Shown piece after piece: positions 42,805 through 53,042 of a stretch of DNA of 64,000 nt. The stretch is from the NCBI RefSeq assembly GCF_001874645.1, contig NZ_CP017886.1:1302001-1366000 (forward strand). The letters run 5' to 3'. The notes beneath the pieces are model-generated. The model saw nothing but the letters and a program-made list of their open reading frames with translations, did no database searches and was not told the DNA's origin. A program made the position numbers and the translations under genes. This DNA is from Pseudomonas frederiksbergensis. GTDB lineage: Bacteria > Pseudomonadota > Gammaproteobacteria > Pseudomonadales > Pseudomonadaceae. The number at the start of each line of letters is the position of its first letter. The first letter of the stretch is position 1.

Positions 42805-43692
42805 ATGTTGCGCTGGTTGAAACACCTGGCTCTGCTCCTGACCCTGTGCCTCGCACTACTGGCCTGCAACCGGGTGAGCCTGGCCTACCGCAATCTCGAC
42901 ATCATCATTCCCTGGACGCTCAACGACTACCTGGGCATGAACAGCGAGCAAAAAGGCTGGCTCAGCGAACGCCTCAAGGAACACCTCAGTTGGCATTGCT
43001 CCACGCAATTACCCGGCTACGTCGACTGGCTCGACCGTTTGCAGCAGATGGTCGAAACCAATCAAGTCACAGACGCCGCGCTGCAAGCCAGAATCCTCGA
43101 AGCCAAGCAAGCCATCGCCCAGACCGCCCGGGAAATCACCCCGTCGGCGGTCGAGTTGTTGCAGGGTTTGAATGACCAACAGGTCAACGAGATGAAGCAG
43201 GCCTTCGCCAAAGACCAGCGCGTGCATCAGGAAAAATACCTCAACGCACCGCTGGCGCTGCAGATCAAACACCGCATCGAGCGGATGGATAAACGTCTGG
43301 ACGACTGGCTTGGCCCGCTCAACACTGCTCAGGCGCAGCGCGTTGTTGCCTGGGCCAACGCGCTGGGCGAGCAAAATCAGCAATGGATCGCCAACCGCGC
43401 TCATTGGCAGGCACAGTTCAGTGCAGCAGTCGAACAACGCCATAACAGCGACTTTGCGCAACGCATCGAAACCCTGCTGGTCGATCGCGAGACCCTATGG
43501 ACCCCAGCCTATCGCCAGGCTTACACCAACACCGAAGCCCAGGCGCGCAGCCTGATTGTCGACCTGATGGCCGACAGTACGGCCGATCAACGCCAGCACT
43601 TGCTGAAAAAAATCGACAAGATGCGCGGGGATTTCAGCGCCTTGAAGTGCTTGAAGGTCGCGGCTCAGCCCAATGCCCCTCCAGGTGCATGA
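42805..43692 (+). CDS. DUF6279-family lipoprotein
   Basis: A 295-residue protein with a lipoprotein signal: hydrophobic LALLLTLCLALLAC, with the lipidated Cys at residue 21. The next residues are Asn and Arg, so outer-membrane sorting is likely. The mature part is helical (LIIPWTLNDYL-like start, then many Gln/Glu-rich helices), which I associate with DUF6279. Function unknown. It is followed by a DUF899 gene 102 bases on. Confidence 0.82.
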   Translation: MLRWLKHLALLLTLCLALLACNRVSLAYRNLDIIIPWTLNDYLGMNSEQKGWLSERLKEHLSWHCSTQLPGYVDWLDRLQQMVETNQVTDAALQARILEAKQAIAQTAREITPSAVELLQGLNDQQVNEMKQAFAKDQRVHQEKYLNAPLALQIKHRIERMDKRLDDWLGPLNTAQAQRVVAWANALGEQNQQWIANRAHWQAQFSAAVEQRHNSDFAQRIETLLVDRETLWTPAYRQAYTNTEAQARSLIVDLMADSTADQRQHLLKKIDKMRGDFSALKCLKVAAQPNAPPGA

Positions 43693-43794
43693 ATGAAAAT
43701 GCCGACAACCGATCAGCGGCTTGTCGATTACGGCGTCGGTCAAACGACTAGGCTGTGTAAGCCATAACACGCCAACCTCGCAGGAGGAAACGTC

Positions 43795-44529
43795 ATGAAC
43801 AGCGTGCACCCGCACAAGGTCGTGTCCCGAGAAGAATGGCTCGCGGCCCGTCAACAGCATCTGATTCACGAAAAAGCCTTTACCCGGGAGCGCGACAAAC
43901 TCAGCGCCGAACGTCGCGCACTGCCCTGGGTGAAAGTCGACAAGAACTATCTGTTCGAAGGCCCCGACGGACGGCAAAACCTCGCGGACCTTTTTGCTGG
44001 CAACAGCCAGCTGATCATCTATCACTTCATGTTTGCCAAGGGCTGGGAAGAAGGCTGCCACGGTTGCTCGTTTGTGTCCGATCACATCGACGGCGCCAAC
44101 CAGCACCTGGCGCACCACGACATTTCACTGGTGGTGGTTTCCCACGCGCCATTGGCAGAATTCCAGGCATTCCGCAAACGCATGGGTTGGCAGTTCAAAT
44201 GGGTCTCCTCAGCTGGCAGCGACTTCAACGCCGACTACAAGGTGACCATCAGCGAGCAGGAACTCGCGGACGGCACCGCGACCTACAACTACGAAAAAAG
44301 CACCAGCACCGAAGGTGAACTGCCGGGGCTGAGCGTGTTTTATCGCAATGACGCCGGCGAAATCTTCCACACCTATTCCACCTACGCTCGCGGCCTGGAC
44401 TTGCTGGTCGGCGCCTATAACTACCTCGACCTGACGCCCAAGGGCCGCAACGAAGAGCAAGGCATGAAATGGGTGCGCCATCACGATCGTTACGAGACCG
44501 CGCCGGGCACCAAACACTGCTGCGAGTAA
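43795..44529 (+). CDS. DUF899-family thioredoxin-like protein
   Basis: A 244-residue protein of the DUF899 family, full length. HKVVSREEWLAARQQHLIHE at the start, ERRALPWVKVDKNYLFEGPD, and a Cys pair in KGWEEGCHGCSFVSDHIDG are the family blocks; the fold is thioredoxin-like and CHGC looks like the redox site. Its reaction is not established. AGGAGG lies before the ATG. A remnant of another gene begins seven bases after the stop. Confidence 0.87.
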   Translation: MNSVHPHKVVSREEWLAARQQHLIHEKAFTRERDKLSAERRALPWVKVDKNYLFEGPDGRQNLADLFAGNSQLIIYHFMFAKGWEEGCHGCSFVSDHIDGANQHLAHHDISLVVVSHAPLAEFQAFRKRMGWQFKWVSSAGSDFNADYKVTISEQELADGTATYNYEKSTSTEGELPGLSVFYRNDAGEIFHTYSTYARGLDLLVGAYNYLDLTPKGRNEEQGMKWVRHHDRYETAPGTKHCCE

Positions 44530-44535
44530 CTCAGG

Positions 44536-44646
44536 CTGACCCTCGACAAACGTCCCTGCTTCGAACGCTACCCGGTAGACGCTTCCTACGACCAGAAGAC
44601 CGATGTGATGGAAATGGATATGTGTATCGCGGTGAAGAAACGCTAA
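44536..44646 (+). pseudogene. C-terminal remnant of a GyrI-like effector-binding domain protein
   Basis: A 36-codon open stretch ends with TAA at 44646. The residues LTLDKRPCFERYPVD, then SYDQKTDVMEMDMCIAV, have the pattern of the last strands of AraC/GyrI-like effector-binding proteins. There is no start codon or N-terminal part; the DUF899 gene ends only six bases before. Probably a deletion scar where the DUF899 gene and an AraC-type gene were once neighbours. Confidence 0.6.
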
Positions 44647-44660
44647 ACCACAGCTGTGGC

Positions 44661-44678
44661 GAGGGAGCTTGCTCCCTC
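44661..44678. repeat. Fragment of a Pseudomonas REP (GAGGGAGCTTGCTCCCTC)
   Basis: A perfect palindrome GAGGGAGC-TT-GCTCCCTC preceded by TGTGGC, the core of a very common Pseudomonas intergenic repeat. Only one unit is present. It is a family distinct from the GATCGCAGCC repeats. Confidence 0.75.
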
Positions 44679-45075
44679 AGCACTGGCCTGCACTCCCCGA
44701 AGAAGTCACCGCCCAACGCGGACACCTGGCCAAGTAAGTGGCCAAAATCACCGAGCGGAAAGTGTACATACGTTGCGTTGAGCGGTTGAGCGTGCCGCCC
44801 CCTTTTCCTCAGACCGTTAATCCCGCCCCAGTTGCGCTCATCGCAATTGGCGATCGGTATCTGCGCACACGGCAACTGTCAGTCTCGGAACAAACCTACA
44901 AACAAACCATCTGCGTCAGACCTTAGGCCGATTGACTGCCACAGCCTCACTCCCTATCCTCGCGCCTGTCACGACTCATTCGTGATCGGGTTTGACGGCT
45001 CGGTGGTTTTAAGGCGCGCACTGTCCTTCAACTTTGCTCGTGCACTTCTGTGCTCGATGCAAAACTTAATGGTGA

Positions 45076-45138
45076 CTGTGCGCGGGGCACTTTCGAGTGC
45101 GCCGGGTGCCTTAGACCGGTCCGTCAACCTGCGCACAG
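45076..45138 (+). ncRNA. Predicted three-way-junction RNA leader before DUF3077 genes
   Basis: CTGTGCGC (45076-45083) pairs with GCGCACAG (45131-45138) to close an outer stem. Inside are a hairpin GCACT-TTCG-AGTGC (45087-45100), whose loop is the very stable TTCG tetraloop, and a second hairpin CCGG...CCGG (45102-45119). It ends 62 bases before the DUF3077 start. A further hairpin TCACGA-CTCAT-TCGTGA lies at 44969-44985. About 500 bases here contain no credible gene, so a structured leader or small RNA fits. The fold was found by eye. Confidence 0.5.
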
Positions 45139-45200
45139 TTGCCACCCTATCGTTTGACGGCGACCACGTGGCAGCTCTTGATCACTAAGGAGCTACACCC

Positions 45201-45485
45201 ATGACCGATCCAACCACAAAAGCCACCCCCTTCGCCCGCTGCGACCATGTCGACCATTACCTGTTCGCCGTCCAACCCGACATCCCGTTACTCGATGCAC
45301 TCGAACACGCCTCGGTTTACCTGAGCTGCGCCGAAGCCCTCGCTCATCAAGCCCCCACCGCCACCCGCCCGGAACACATCGTCTCGTTACGCTGGGCCAG
45401 CCAGCAGATGCTCGGCACCGCCCGATCATTGGTCCAGGCTTCGATCGACGGACTGCACGCCGCCCAACCGGGAGATGACGCATGA
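45201..45485 (+). CDS. DUF3077-family protein
   Basis: A 94-residue protein, part of a family widespread in Pseudomonas. FARCDHVDHYLFAVQPDIPL and LEHASVYLSCAEALAHQA are the recognised blocks, and the rest is helical. No signal or membrane segment; function unknown. TAAGGAG precedes the ATG. The stop overlaps the start of the next gene (ATGA at 45482-45485), so the two are translationally coupled. A long structured leader precedes it. Confidence 0.8.
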   Translation: MTDPTTKATPFARCDHVDHYLFAVQPDIPLLDALEHASVYLSCAEALAHQAPTATRPEHIVSLRWASQQMLGTARSLVQASIDGLHAAQPGDDA

Positions 45486-45748
45486 ACCCGCACATGCCGA
45501 TGACCAACAACGATGGCGATATCCCGGTGCTGCTGGTCGCCACTCAGGCGCCGCTGGATGTGCTGCACAGCAACGCCGTTGCACGGTTTCTGGCGGTCAC
45601 GCAGATGATGGAAAGCCTGGCCAGCCTCGACATTGCCCATGCCAAAGGCGCAGACGTGCAGCAAATCGCCCACGCAGCGGCCATGCTGCTGCGTGATGGC
45701 TGCGATGTGATGGATGTGTTGGGGCGCCAGATTCGGGCGCAGCACTGA
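45482..45748 (+). CDS. Small conserved protein coupled to DUF3077 gene (88 aa)
   Basis: An 88-residue cytosolic protein. The N-terminal 20 residues (MNPHMPMTNNDGDIPVLLVA) are followed by helical LDVLHSNAVARFLAVTQMME and AHAAAMLLRDGCDVMDVLGR. The alternation of helices resembles its DUF3077 neighbour, so they may be distant relatives or form a complex. The ATGA overlap makes it the second gene of a two-gene unit. Function unknown. Confidence 0.65.
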   Translation: MNPHMPMTNNDGDIPVLLVATQAPLDVLHSNAVARFLAVTQMMESLASLDIAHAKGADVQQIAHAAAMLLRDGCDVMDVLGRQIRAQH

Positions 45749-45844
45749 AGTAACGCATACGCTGTTCCCGCACTTTGCGGGGAAGGACCCACTGAGCCTC
45801 AGGCCGTGCGTGCAAAATCTTGCAAAACGATGGTGCTCAACGCC

Positions 45845-45890
45845 GTACCCCGCGATAACTATGTACCTCATCGCGGGGTACGATTTATTT
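45845..45890 (+). terminator. Hairpin terminator after the DUF3077 gene pair
   Basis: GTACCCCGCGAT (45845-45856) pairs perfectly with ATCGCGGGGTAC (45870-45881), 13-base loop, followed by GATTTATTTG. It lies 96 bases after the stop of the second gene and marks the edge of the accessory region. Confidence 0.65.
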
Positions 45891-46002
45891 GAGAGTAAGG
45901 CTCGTTTTCAGAGTGAGCCTAATGACGGAGCTTTCCAAGCCGCAATCAATCTGCACCAAAAAGGGGACACCTATTCGCCGATCTCAAGTCAAGGTGAGGT
46001 GA

Positions 46003-46254
46003 GGTGAGGTGCTGTTGCTGATCTCGGCATTGGCCAACGACATCCTTTGCTTAACGGGTTTGCAGACCCGCAAAGCGAGTCATGACCATCGCTTTCAAAG
46101 CAACAGCCTTAAATGTCGAAGGGTGTTGTCGCTGTGGCGACTGGGCTTGGAATACTGGCGTAGCGGACGCGGCTCAAGCTCTCGAAAAGCCTTGGAGAGA
46201 CTTGAGCACGCGTTACGAGACGAAGTACGTCAACAGGCGCAGGCTTTGGAGTAG
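46003..46254 (+). pseudogene. C-terminal fragment of an IS4-type transposase
   Basis: About 83 codons from a stop at 46000 to TAG at 46254. VLLLISALANDILCLTGLQT, then HDHRFQSNSLKCRRVLSL and LGLEYWRSGRG, resemble the last part of a group of IS4-family transposases unlike the two complete copies here. The upstream part is missing: the frame begins in a GAGGT repeat (AGGTGAGGTGAGGTGAGGTG, 45992-46011), probably a deletion joint. It is not functional. Confidence 0.5.
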
Positions 46255-46271
46255 ATTTGTGGGGATCTCTC

Positions 46272-46328
46272 AGGGGCAGATTTATTTTCGACGGCCAAAA
46301 TCGTTCATCAATAAATAAATCTGCCCCT
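46272..46328. repeat. Perfect 16-bp inverted repeat, possible mini-element or IS scar
   Basis: AGGGGCAGATTTATTT (46272-46287) and AAATAAATCTGCCCCT (46313-46328) flank 25 bases. A near-identical arm, AAATAAATCTGTCCCC, occurs at 50151-50166 between IS4 ends. The arms resemble the IS4 ends (GGGGACAGATTTGAA) but differ after ATTT, so they mark a second, related element. Confidence 0.55.
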
Positions 46329-46346
46329 TTTCGCATTTTGTAGAAA

Positions 46347-46637
46347 CTAAATTTTAGCTGTAACAACAAAATCAGCGCCAAGCTCGCTTTGTAGACAATC
46401 AACAAGCAACCTACCTTCTCTTTTAAATTCAACCTCCAACTCTTCAGTTTTAAATCCGGAATTCTGCGGACAATCAAAATCCAGGGTTTCATCATACAAG
46501 CAAGCCCATTTCGCCAACCGACATTTAAGCTCTTTAGAAATAGGAAGAGTACTAGGATCTATGTCCCCATACTCATCCGGAGAAATATCCCAAAGCGGGT
46601 GACACTGATAATCGGCCATCAATTTTATATACCTCAT
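46347..46637 (-). CDS. Putative CDI immunity protein of displaced module 1
   Basis: A 96-residue acidic cytosolic protein: MRYIKLMADYQCHPLWDISP, then IDPSTLPISKELKCRLAKWA, which fits a widespread group of small immunity-type proteins. Its start overlaps the stop of the toxin tail upstream (46634-46637), the usual arrangement of cdiA toxin end and cdiI. M7 is an alternative start. The DNA is AT-rich. Because the toxin part is cut by an IS, the gene probably survives as protection against siblings carrying the intact toxin. Confidence 0.68.
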   Translation of the reverse strand: MRYIKLMADYQCHPLWDISPDEYGDIDPSTLPISKELKCRLAKWACLYDETLDFDCPQNSGFKTEELEVEFKREGRLLVDCLQSELGADFVVTAKI

Positions 46638-47398
46638 TTCACCCCTCTCCTTGGATTAGCGCCAACAACATAACCATTATTACCAACAGTTACCGCTATT
46701 CGTTGAGATTGCCCGTTTATAGTCAACTCATAAATCGGACGACCAACCCCAGAACCTTGATAGCCAATAAGCTTGCCTTCAGAAACAGCTTTCATTACAA
46801 CGCTAGGAATTTGTGCTTCAGTGACACCCATTTGCGTAAATTGAGTACCATGCTCTTCAATAATATGTTGTAAACCTGCCTTAGAATTTCCTACTTCTAA
46901 GAACACAACCTGCCCACTTTGGCTACGAGTCGTTGCAATAACATTTTCAGGAGTATATTTCACTCCATTTGCTGTCATTTCCTCGAGGCAATTCGGATTC
47001 ACTCCAAATTTTGGTGTCTGATTTAAGTATCCAAAGTCCCCATCTGCTCTCGATACCGCGTTTTCCCAAACAGACGAGGCTCCCGTACTCTTTGCAGCAC
47101 CCGCCGCCTCACCCGCAACAATCGCCTCTCTCAAAGCCCCCTTGCCAAGAATCGACCCGAGAACCTTTCCAACCCAGGACATCGGTACCGGCGCAAGTGA
47201 CCCAATGGCCAGCGCGTCACTCTTGGCTTTTGCATCCCCGGCTTCAATCCAACGCTTGGTCTCTGGATCATTCAGATCTATGTTAGCCCCAACCGCTACG
47301 CAAGAGGCATCACCACAAGGCATAAAGCGTGGATTGAACGCTTGTCCGTCAACTTGGGCTGATGAGCGGAAGCCGCCCTGCGCATCGAGCACGAGAAC
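46634..47398 (-). pseudogene. Displaced CdiA C-terminal (toxin) module 1, 5' cut by IS4
   Basis: About 254 codons. The first part (AQVDGQAFNPRFMPCGDASC, then VGANIDLNDPETKRWIEAGD) is a pre-toxin region known to me from Pseudomonas CdiA proteins; the last 100 residues form the toxin tail with LQHIIEEHGTQFTQMGV and IAVTVGNNGYVVGANPRRG. The HIIEEH cluster could be catalytic; the toxin class is not recognised. The frame runs into the left end of the IS4 copy, so there is no proper start. Silent unless recombined into cdiA. Confidence 0.65.
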
Positions 47399-47532
47399 AA
47401 AAAGGGGACAGATTTGAATGGCACTTACTTAGCAGCTAACCACTTGAGCTGAAAGCAAAAAATGAAGAAGGGCTGGTCTTGGTCTACGGTGATAGTTGCG
47501 AACACACACCAAAAACCAAGGACACAGCCCTC

Positions 47533-50005
<2,473 letters not shown>

Positions 50006-50176
50006 CTGACACCTCGATCTGGCGGGTATTCTCGCCTAAATGGGTGTCCGGAATCATTAGACCACTACAGCAAGGGCGGATGTTAGGAAGAGTGGGCATG
50101 CCAAACATGTTAAGTAAGTGCCATTCAAATCTGTCCCCTTTTCGCTCTAAAAATAAATCTGTCCCCTTTTCGTACT

Positions 50177-50264
50177 AAACCACATCGGTCAGCAAGGGCG
50201 GATGTTAGGAAGAGTGGGCATGCCAAACATGTTAAGTAAGTGCCATTCAAATCTGTCCCCTTTT
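50177..50264 (+). repeat. Fragment of a third IS4 right end
   Basis: AAACCACATCGGTCAGCAAG through the right terminal repeat, ending CCCCTTTT at 50264. It matches the last 88 bases of copy B with one change (CACATCGG for CACGTCGG). Only the right end is present. Between copy A and this piece lies AAATAAATCTGTCCCC (50151-50166), an arm of the other element type. Confidence 0.85.
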
Positions 50265-50308
50265 TGTCTTTCGCCCCCTTTTTTCGGTTGAGCACTGTGG
50301 CTTTTTTA

Positions 50309-50803
50309 TCAAGGTTTATCTTTGAGCCTTTCGAGCACTGAGATTGTATTTTTTTCAGGCAAAACAAAATAAGCTGAAAAACCTGTGAATAACATAGCTA
50401 CAAAAAAAACCGCCACTAGCAAAAAACCATAACCAGAAATATAAGTCTTCTGCCCTCCACCATTAATCACAAGAATAATAAGCAACCCCCATAGTGAGGC
50501 TACAGAACCACCAATTATAGAAATAGCCCGCAAGGCACTTGCCGTTTTTCTAACCTTCTGTACCACCACAAAAAAACCAAAAACAGAAAATGGAATAATA
50601 AATACCAACTCAGCCATGAGCGGCGCCATGACAAGCACCAACATACTCTCAGCCCCTCGCACCTCACCCAACAAGCGCGGATTACTAACCAAATGAAAAA
50701 TCGTTACTATCAGGGCAACGATCCCAACTACAAACCCCGTCAATAATGGGCACAGCACAAATACTGTAAAAACCCTCATAGACGGATATCGTCCATTACT
50801 CAT
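50309..50803 (-). CDS. Putative membrane immunity protein of displaced CDI module 2
   Basis: A 164-residue inner-membrane protein with four hydrophobic segments (VFVLCPLLTGFVVGIVALIV; MLVLVMAPLMAELVFIIPF; ISIIGGSVASLWGLLIILVI; FLLVAVFFVAMLFTGFSAYF). The ATG at 50803 overlaps the stop of the toxin remnant (ATGA), as cdiI overlaps cdiA. Membrane immunity proteins usually guard against pore-forming toxins, which would predict such a class here. AT-rich. Confidence 0.6.
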   Translation of the reverse strand: MSNGRYPSMRVFTVFVLCPLLTGFVVGIVALIVTIFHLVSNPRLLGEVRGAESMLVLVMAPLMAELVFIIPFSVFGFFVVVQKVRKTASALRAISIIGGSVASLWGLLIILVINGGGQKTYISGYGFLLVAVFFVAMLFTGFSAYFVLPEKNTISVLERLKDKP

Positions 50804-50944
50804 GGCGCACACCCTTGCGTCGCATTATAACCTAGCAGCTTGCAACCGAACTCTACCCTGGACTTATAATCCAAAATATCGACCCCGCCCGCCACCCCTT
50901 GCTTATCACCCGAAAAGTACTTAACAACATGATTAACATAAAAC
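50800..50944 (-). pseudogene. Displaced CdiA C-terminal module 2, last 47 codons
   Basis: FYVNHVVKYFSGDKQGVAGG, then VDILDYKSRVEFGCKLLGY and NATQGCAP-stop. The frame is cut by the left end of IS4 copy B at 50945, so only the toxin tail remains. Two Cys residues are present. It overlaps the membrane-immunity gene by four bases. I do not recognise the toxin class. Confidence 0.55.
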
Positions 50945-50945
50945 A

Positions 50946-52489
50946 AAAAGGGGACAGATTTGAATGGCACTTACTTAGCAGCTAACCACTTGAGCTGAAA
51001 GCAAAAAATGAAGAAGGGCTGGTCTTGGTCTACGGTGATAGTTGCGAACACACACCAAAAACCAAGGACACAGCCCTCATGGATCGTAGACGCCAAATTC
51101 TCCAGCATCAACAGCAACGTTTTCGCCGCCATGCTTCGAACTGTGATGCCTATGCTTTTTTCAACCTCCTCACGGCTCCCGAGCTGCTACAGCGCGTCGA
51201 GTCAGCACTGCCAGAGCATCGAGAGCGCCTGTTTCCACCAACCGAAACCCTTTCGATGTTTCTGGCTCAAGCGATGAGTGCCGATCGCTCCTGTCAGAAC
51301 GCCGTCAACGATTTCTCCATCAAGCGATCCTGTAGCGGCATGAAACCCAACAGCACTCGCACGGGCGCCTTCTGTAAAGCCAGACAACGCTTACCGGTGG
51401 AAATGGTATCCACGCTGGTTCGGCATACCGGTTCGTCTATCAGTGATCAGGCACCGTCCTCGTGGCGCTGGATGGGGCGACCCGTACGCCTTGTCGACGG
51501 GACAACGGTTTCGATGCCCGATACGACTGCCAATCAAGGTGCCTATCCGCAGTCACGCGGCCAGAAAGTCGGTCTTGGTTTTCCGTTGTGTCGAGTGGTC
51601 GGCATCGTTTGCCTCTCCAGCGGTGCCGTTTTAGATGCCGCCCTTGGACGTTTCCGAGGCAAGGGCGGCGATGAGCAGACGCTGCTCAGATCAATGCTCG
51701 ATACGCTGAAAACAGGCGACATTTTGTTGGGCGACGCTTATTACGCTACCTATTTCCTGCTGTGCGAGTTGCAACGAAGAGGTATCGATGGCGTGTTCGA
51801 ACAATATGGCGCTCGACGGCGCAGCACGGACTTTCGCCTGGGGCAAAGTCTCGGCTCGGAAGACCATCTGATCGAGTTGAAAAGGCCCGAAAGAAGACCC
51901 CCCTGGATGAGTCAAACGCAATACGAACAGGCGCCTGAAAGACTGACAGTGCGGGAGCTGAAGGCTGGCGGAAAGACGTTGGTGACCACGTTGCAGTGTC
52001 CACAACAAACACCCAAGTCAGCCCTCAAGTCACTGTACAAAGGGCGTTGGCATGTCGAACTGGATCTGCGCAATCTCAAGGCTACGCTGGGGCTGGGAAA
52101 GTTGAGCTGTAAAACTCCGGGCATGGCTGTCAAGGAGTTATGGGTCTATCTGTTGGCACACAATCTGATCCGTATGCTCATGGCACAATCGGCTCTGTTA
52201 GCAGACTGCTTACCTCGCGAACTGAGCTTCAAACACAGCCTTCAGCTATGGTTGGCGCTGCGACAATATGGCAGCCCTGAAGAAGAGGATGGCCTATCAA
52301 ATTTACTGACGCTGATCGCTCAAAGGCGCGTTGGAAACCGACCTGGTCGTATCGAGCCGCGAGCCATAAAACGAAGACCTCAAGCCTACCCCTTGCTGAC
52401 CAAACCACGTCGGTCAGCAAGGGCGGATGTTAGGAAGAGTGGGCATGCCAAACATGTTAAGTAAGTGCCATTCAAATCTGTCCCCTTTT
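50946..52489 (+). mobile_element. IS4-family element, copy B (complete)
   Basis: A 1544-base element with 32-bp perfect terminal inverted repeats (50946-50977 and 52458-52489) and one full transposase gene. It is the reference for reading copy A and the third fragment. It lies between toxin remnant 2 on the left and the TPR gene on the right. No target duplication was found, which suggests the two flanks were joined by recombination after insertion. Confidence 0.92.
51079..52464 (+). CDS. IS4-family transposase, copy B
   Basis: A 461-residue DDE transposase starting MDRRRQILQHQQQRF; an open frame of 18 codons lies upstream but AAGGA precedes this ATG. The triad: VDGTTVSMPD, LLGDAYYATYF and the IS4 signature Y-x2-R-x3-E-x6-K in YKGRWHVELDLRNLK. 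The C-terminus PRRSARADVRKSGHAKHVK lies within the right end. Full length, so probably active and able to mobilise copy A in trans. Confidence 0.9.
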   Translation: MDRRRQILQHQQQRFRRHASNCDAYAFFNLLTAPELLQRVESALPEHRERLFPPTETLSMFLAQAMSADRSCQNAVNDFSIKRSCSGMKPNSTRTGAFCKARQRLPVEMVSTLVRHTGSSISDQAPSSWRWMGRPVRLVDGTTVSMPDTTANQGAYPQSRGQKVGLGFPLCRVVGIVCLSSGAVLDAALGRFRGKGGDEQTLLRSMLDTLKTGDILLGDAYYATYFLLCELQRRGIDGVFEQYGARRRSTDFRLGQSLGSEDHLIELKRPERRPPWMSQTQYEQAPERLTVRELKAGGKTLVTTLQCPQQTPKSALKSLYKGRWHVELDLRNLKATLGLGKLSCKTPGMAVKELWVYLLAHNLIRMLMAQSALLADCLPRELSFKHSLQLWLALRQYGSPEEEDGLSNLLTLIAQRRVGNRPGRIEPRAIKRRPQAYPLLTKPRRSARADVRKSGHAKHVK

Positions 52490-52525
52490 CGTACTTCACC
52501 ACGACCGGCACAGTATTGACTATCT

Positions 52526-53008
52526 CTATTGCTGAGACTTCAATAAATCAAGGCGACTCAGAATCAACCTCTTGAAGTCCTCTTCCATCTCGAATCCAAG
52601 ACATTTTTCAAGATCTGCAATAGCGGCGTTATCATCTCCCAATTCGTGCAAAACATTAGACCTATTGTAGTAGGCTAAAGGATAGCTCGGGTCTAACCCA
52701 ATGGCTTGAGCAAAATACTTGAGCGCATCTGGAAATTGCTTCAATTCAAAATAGATTGTAGCCACAGTGCTATAAGCTGACGCATCAGCATACCCAAGCG
52801 CAAACGCCCGCTCCAAATCACTGAGCGCCATATCGAATTTCTTCAGCATTGCATACGCTGTACCACGATCAGCATATGCCAAAGCATTGTCTGGATCGAT
52901 GTGGATGACATCCCCGTATAAACCAAGCGCATCATCACTCCGACCTTGGGACAGGAATCCTCTCGCTCTCATGCAAAAGGCGGATAGGTCAATCTTCTTT
53001 TCATTCAT
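52526..53008 (-). CDS. TPR-repeat protein in the CDI locus
   Basis: A 160-residue cytosolic protein of four or so tetratricopeptide repeats: ALAYADRGTAYAMLKKFDMA, ASAYSTVATIYFELKQFPDA, PLAYYNRSNVLHELGDDNAA. No signal peptide. GAGGAG lies before the ATG. It starts 34 bases after cdiI, on the same strand, and is probably co-transcribed with cdiA-cdiI. It could be an accessory or second immunity protein, or the partner of a lost toxin. The right end of IS4 copy B follows. Confidence 0.68.
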   Translation of the reverse strand: MNEKKIDLSAFCMRARGFLSQGRSDDALGLYGDVIHIDPDNALAYADRGTAYAMLKKFDMALSDLERAFALGYADASAYSTVATIYFELKQFPDALKYFAQAIGLDPSYPLAYYNRSNVLHELGDDNAAIADLEKCLGFEMEEDFKRLILSRLDLLKSQQ

Positions 53009-53042
53009 GCAACCACTCCTCGATAAATTCTGTATTCAACAC

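Noticed and set aside
44832..45188. 118-codon frame before the DUF3077 gene
   Set aside because: Mixed composition and no ribosome site; the same stretch folds well as RNA, so a leader is the better reading. Some doubt remains.
50930..52505. Target duplications flanking the IS4 copies
   Set aside because: I compared the 10-15 bases outside both ends of copies A and B and found no matching direct repeats.
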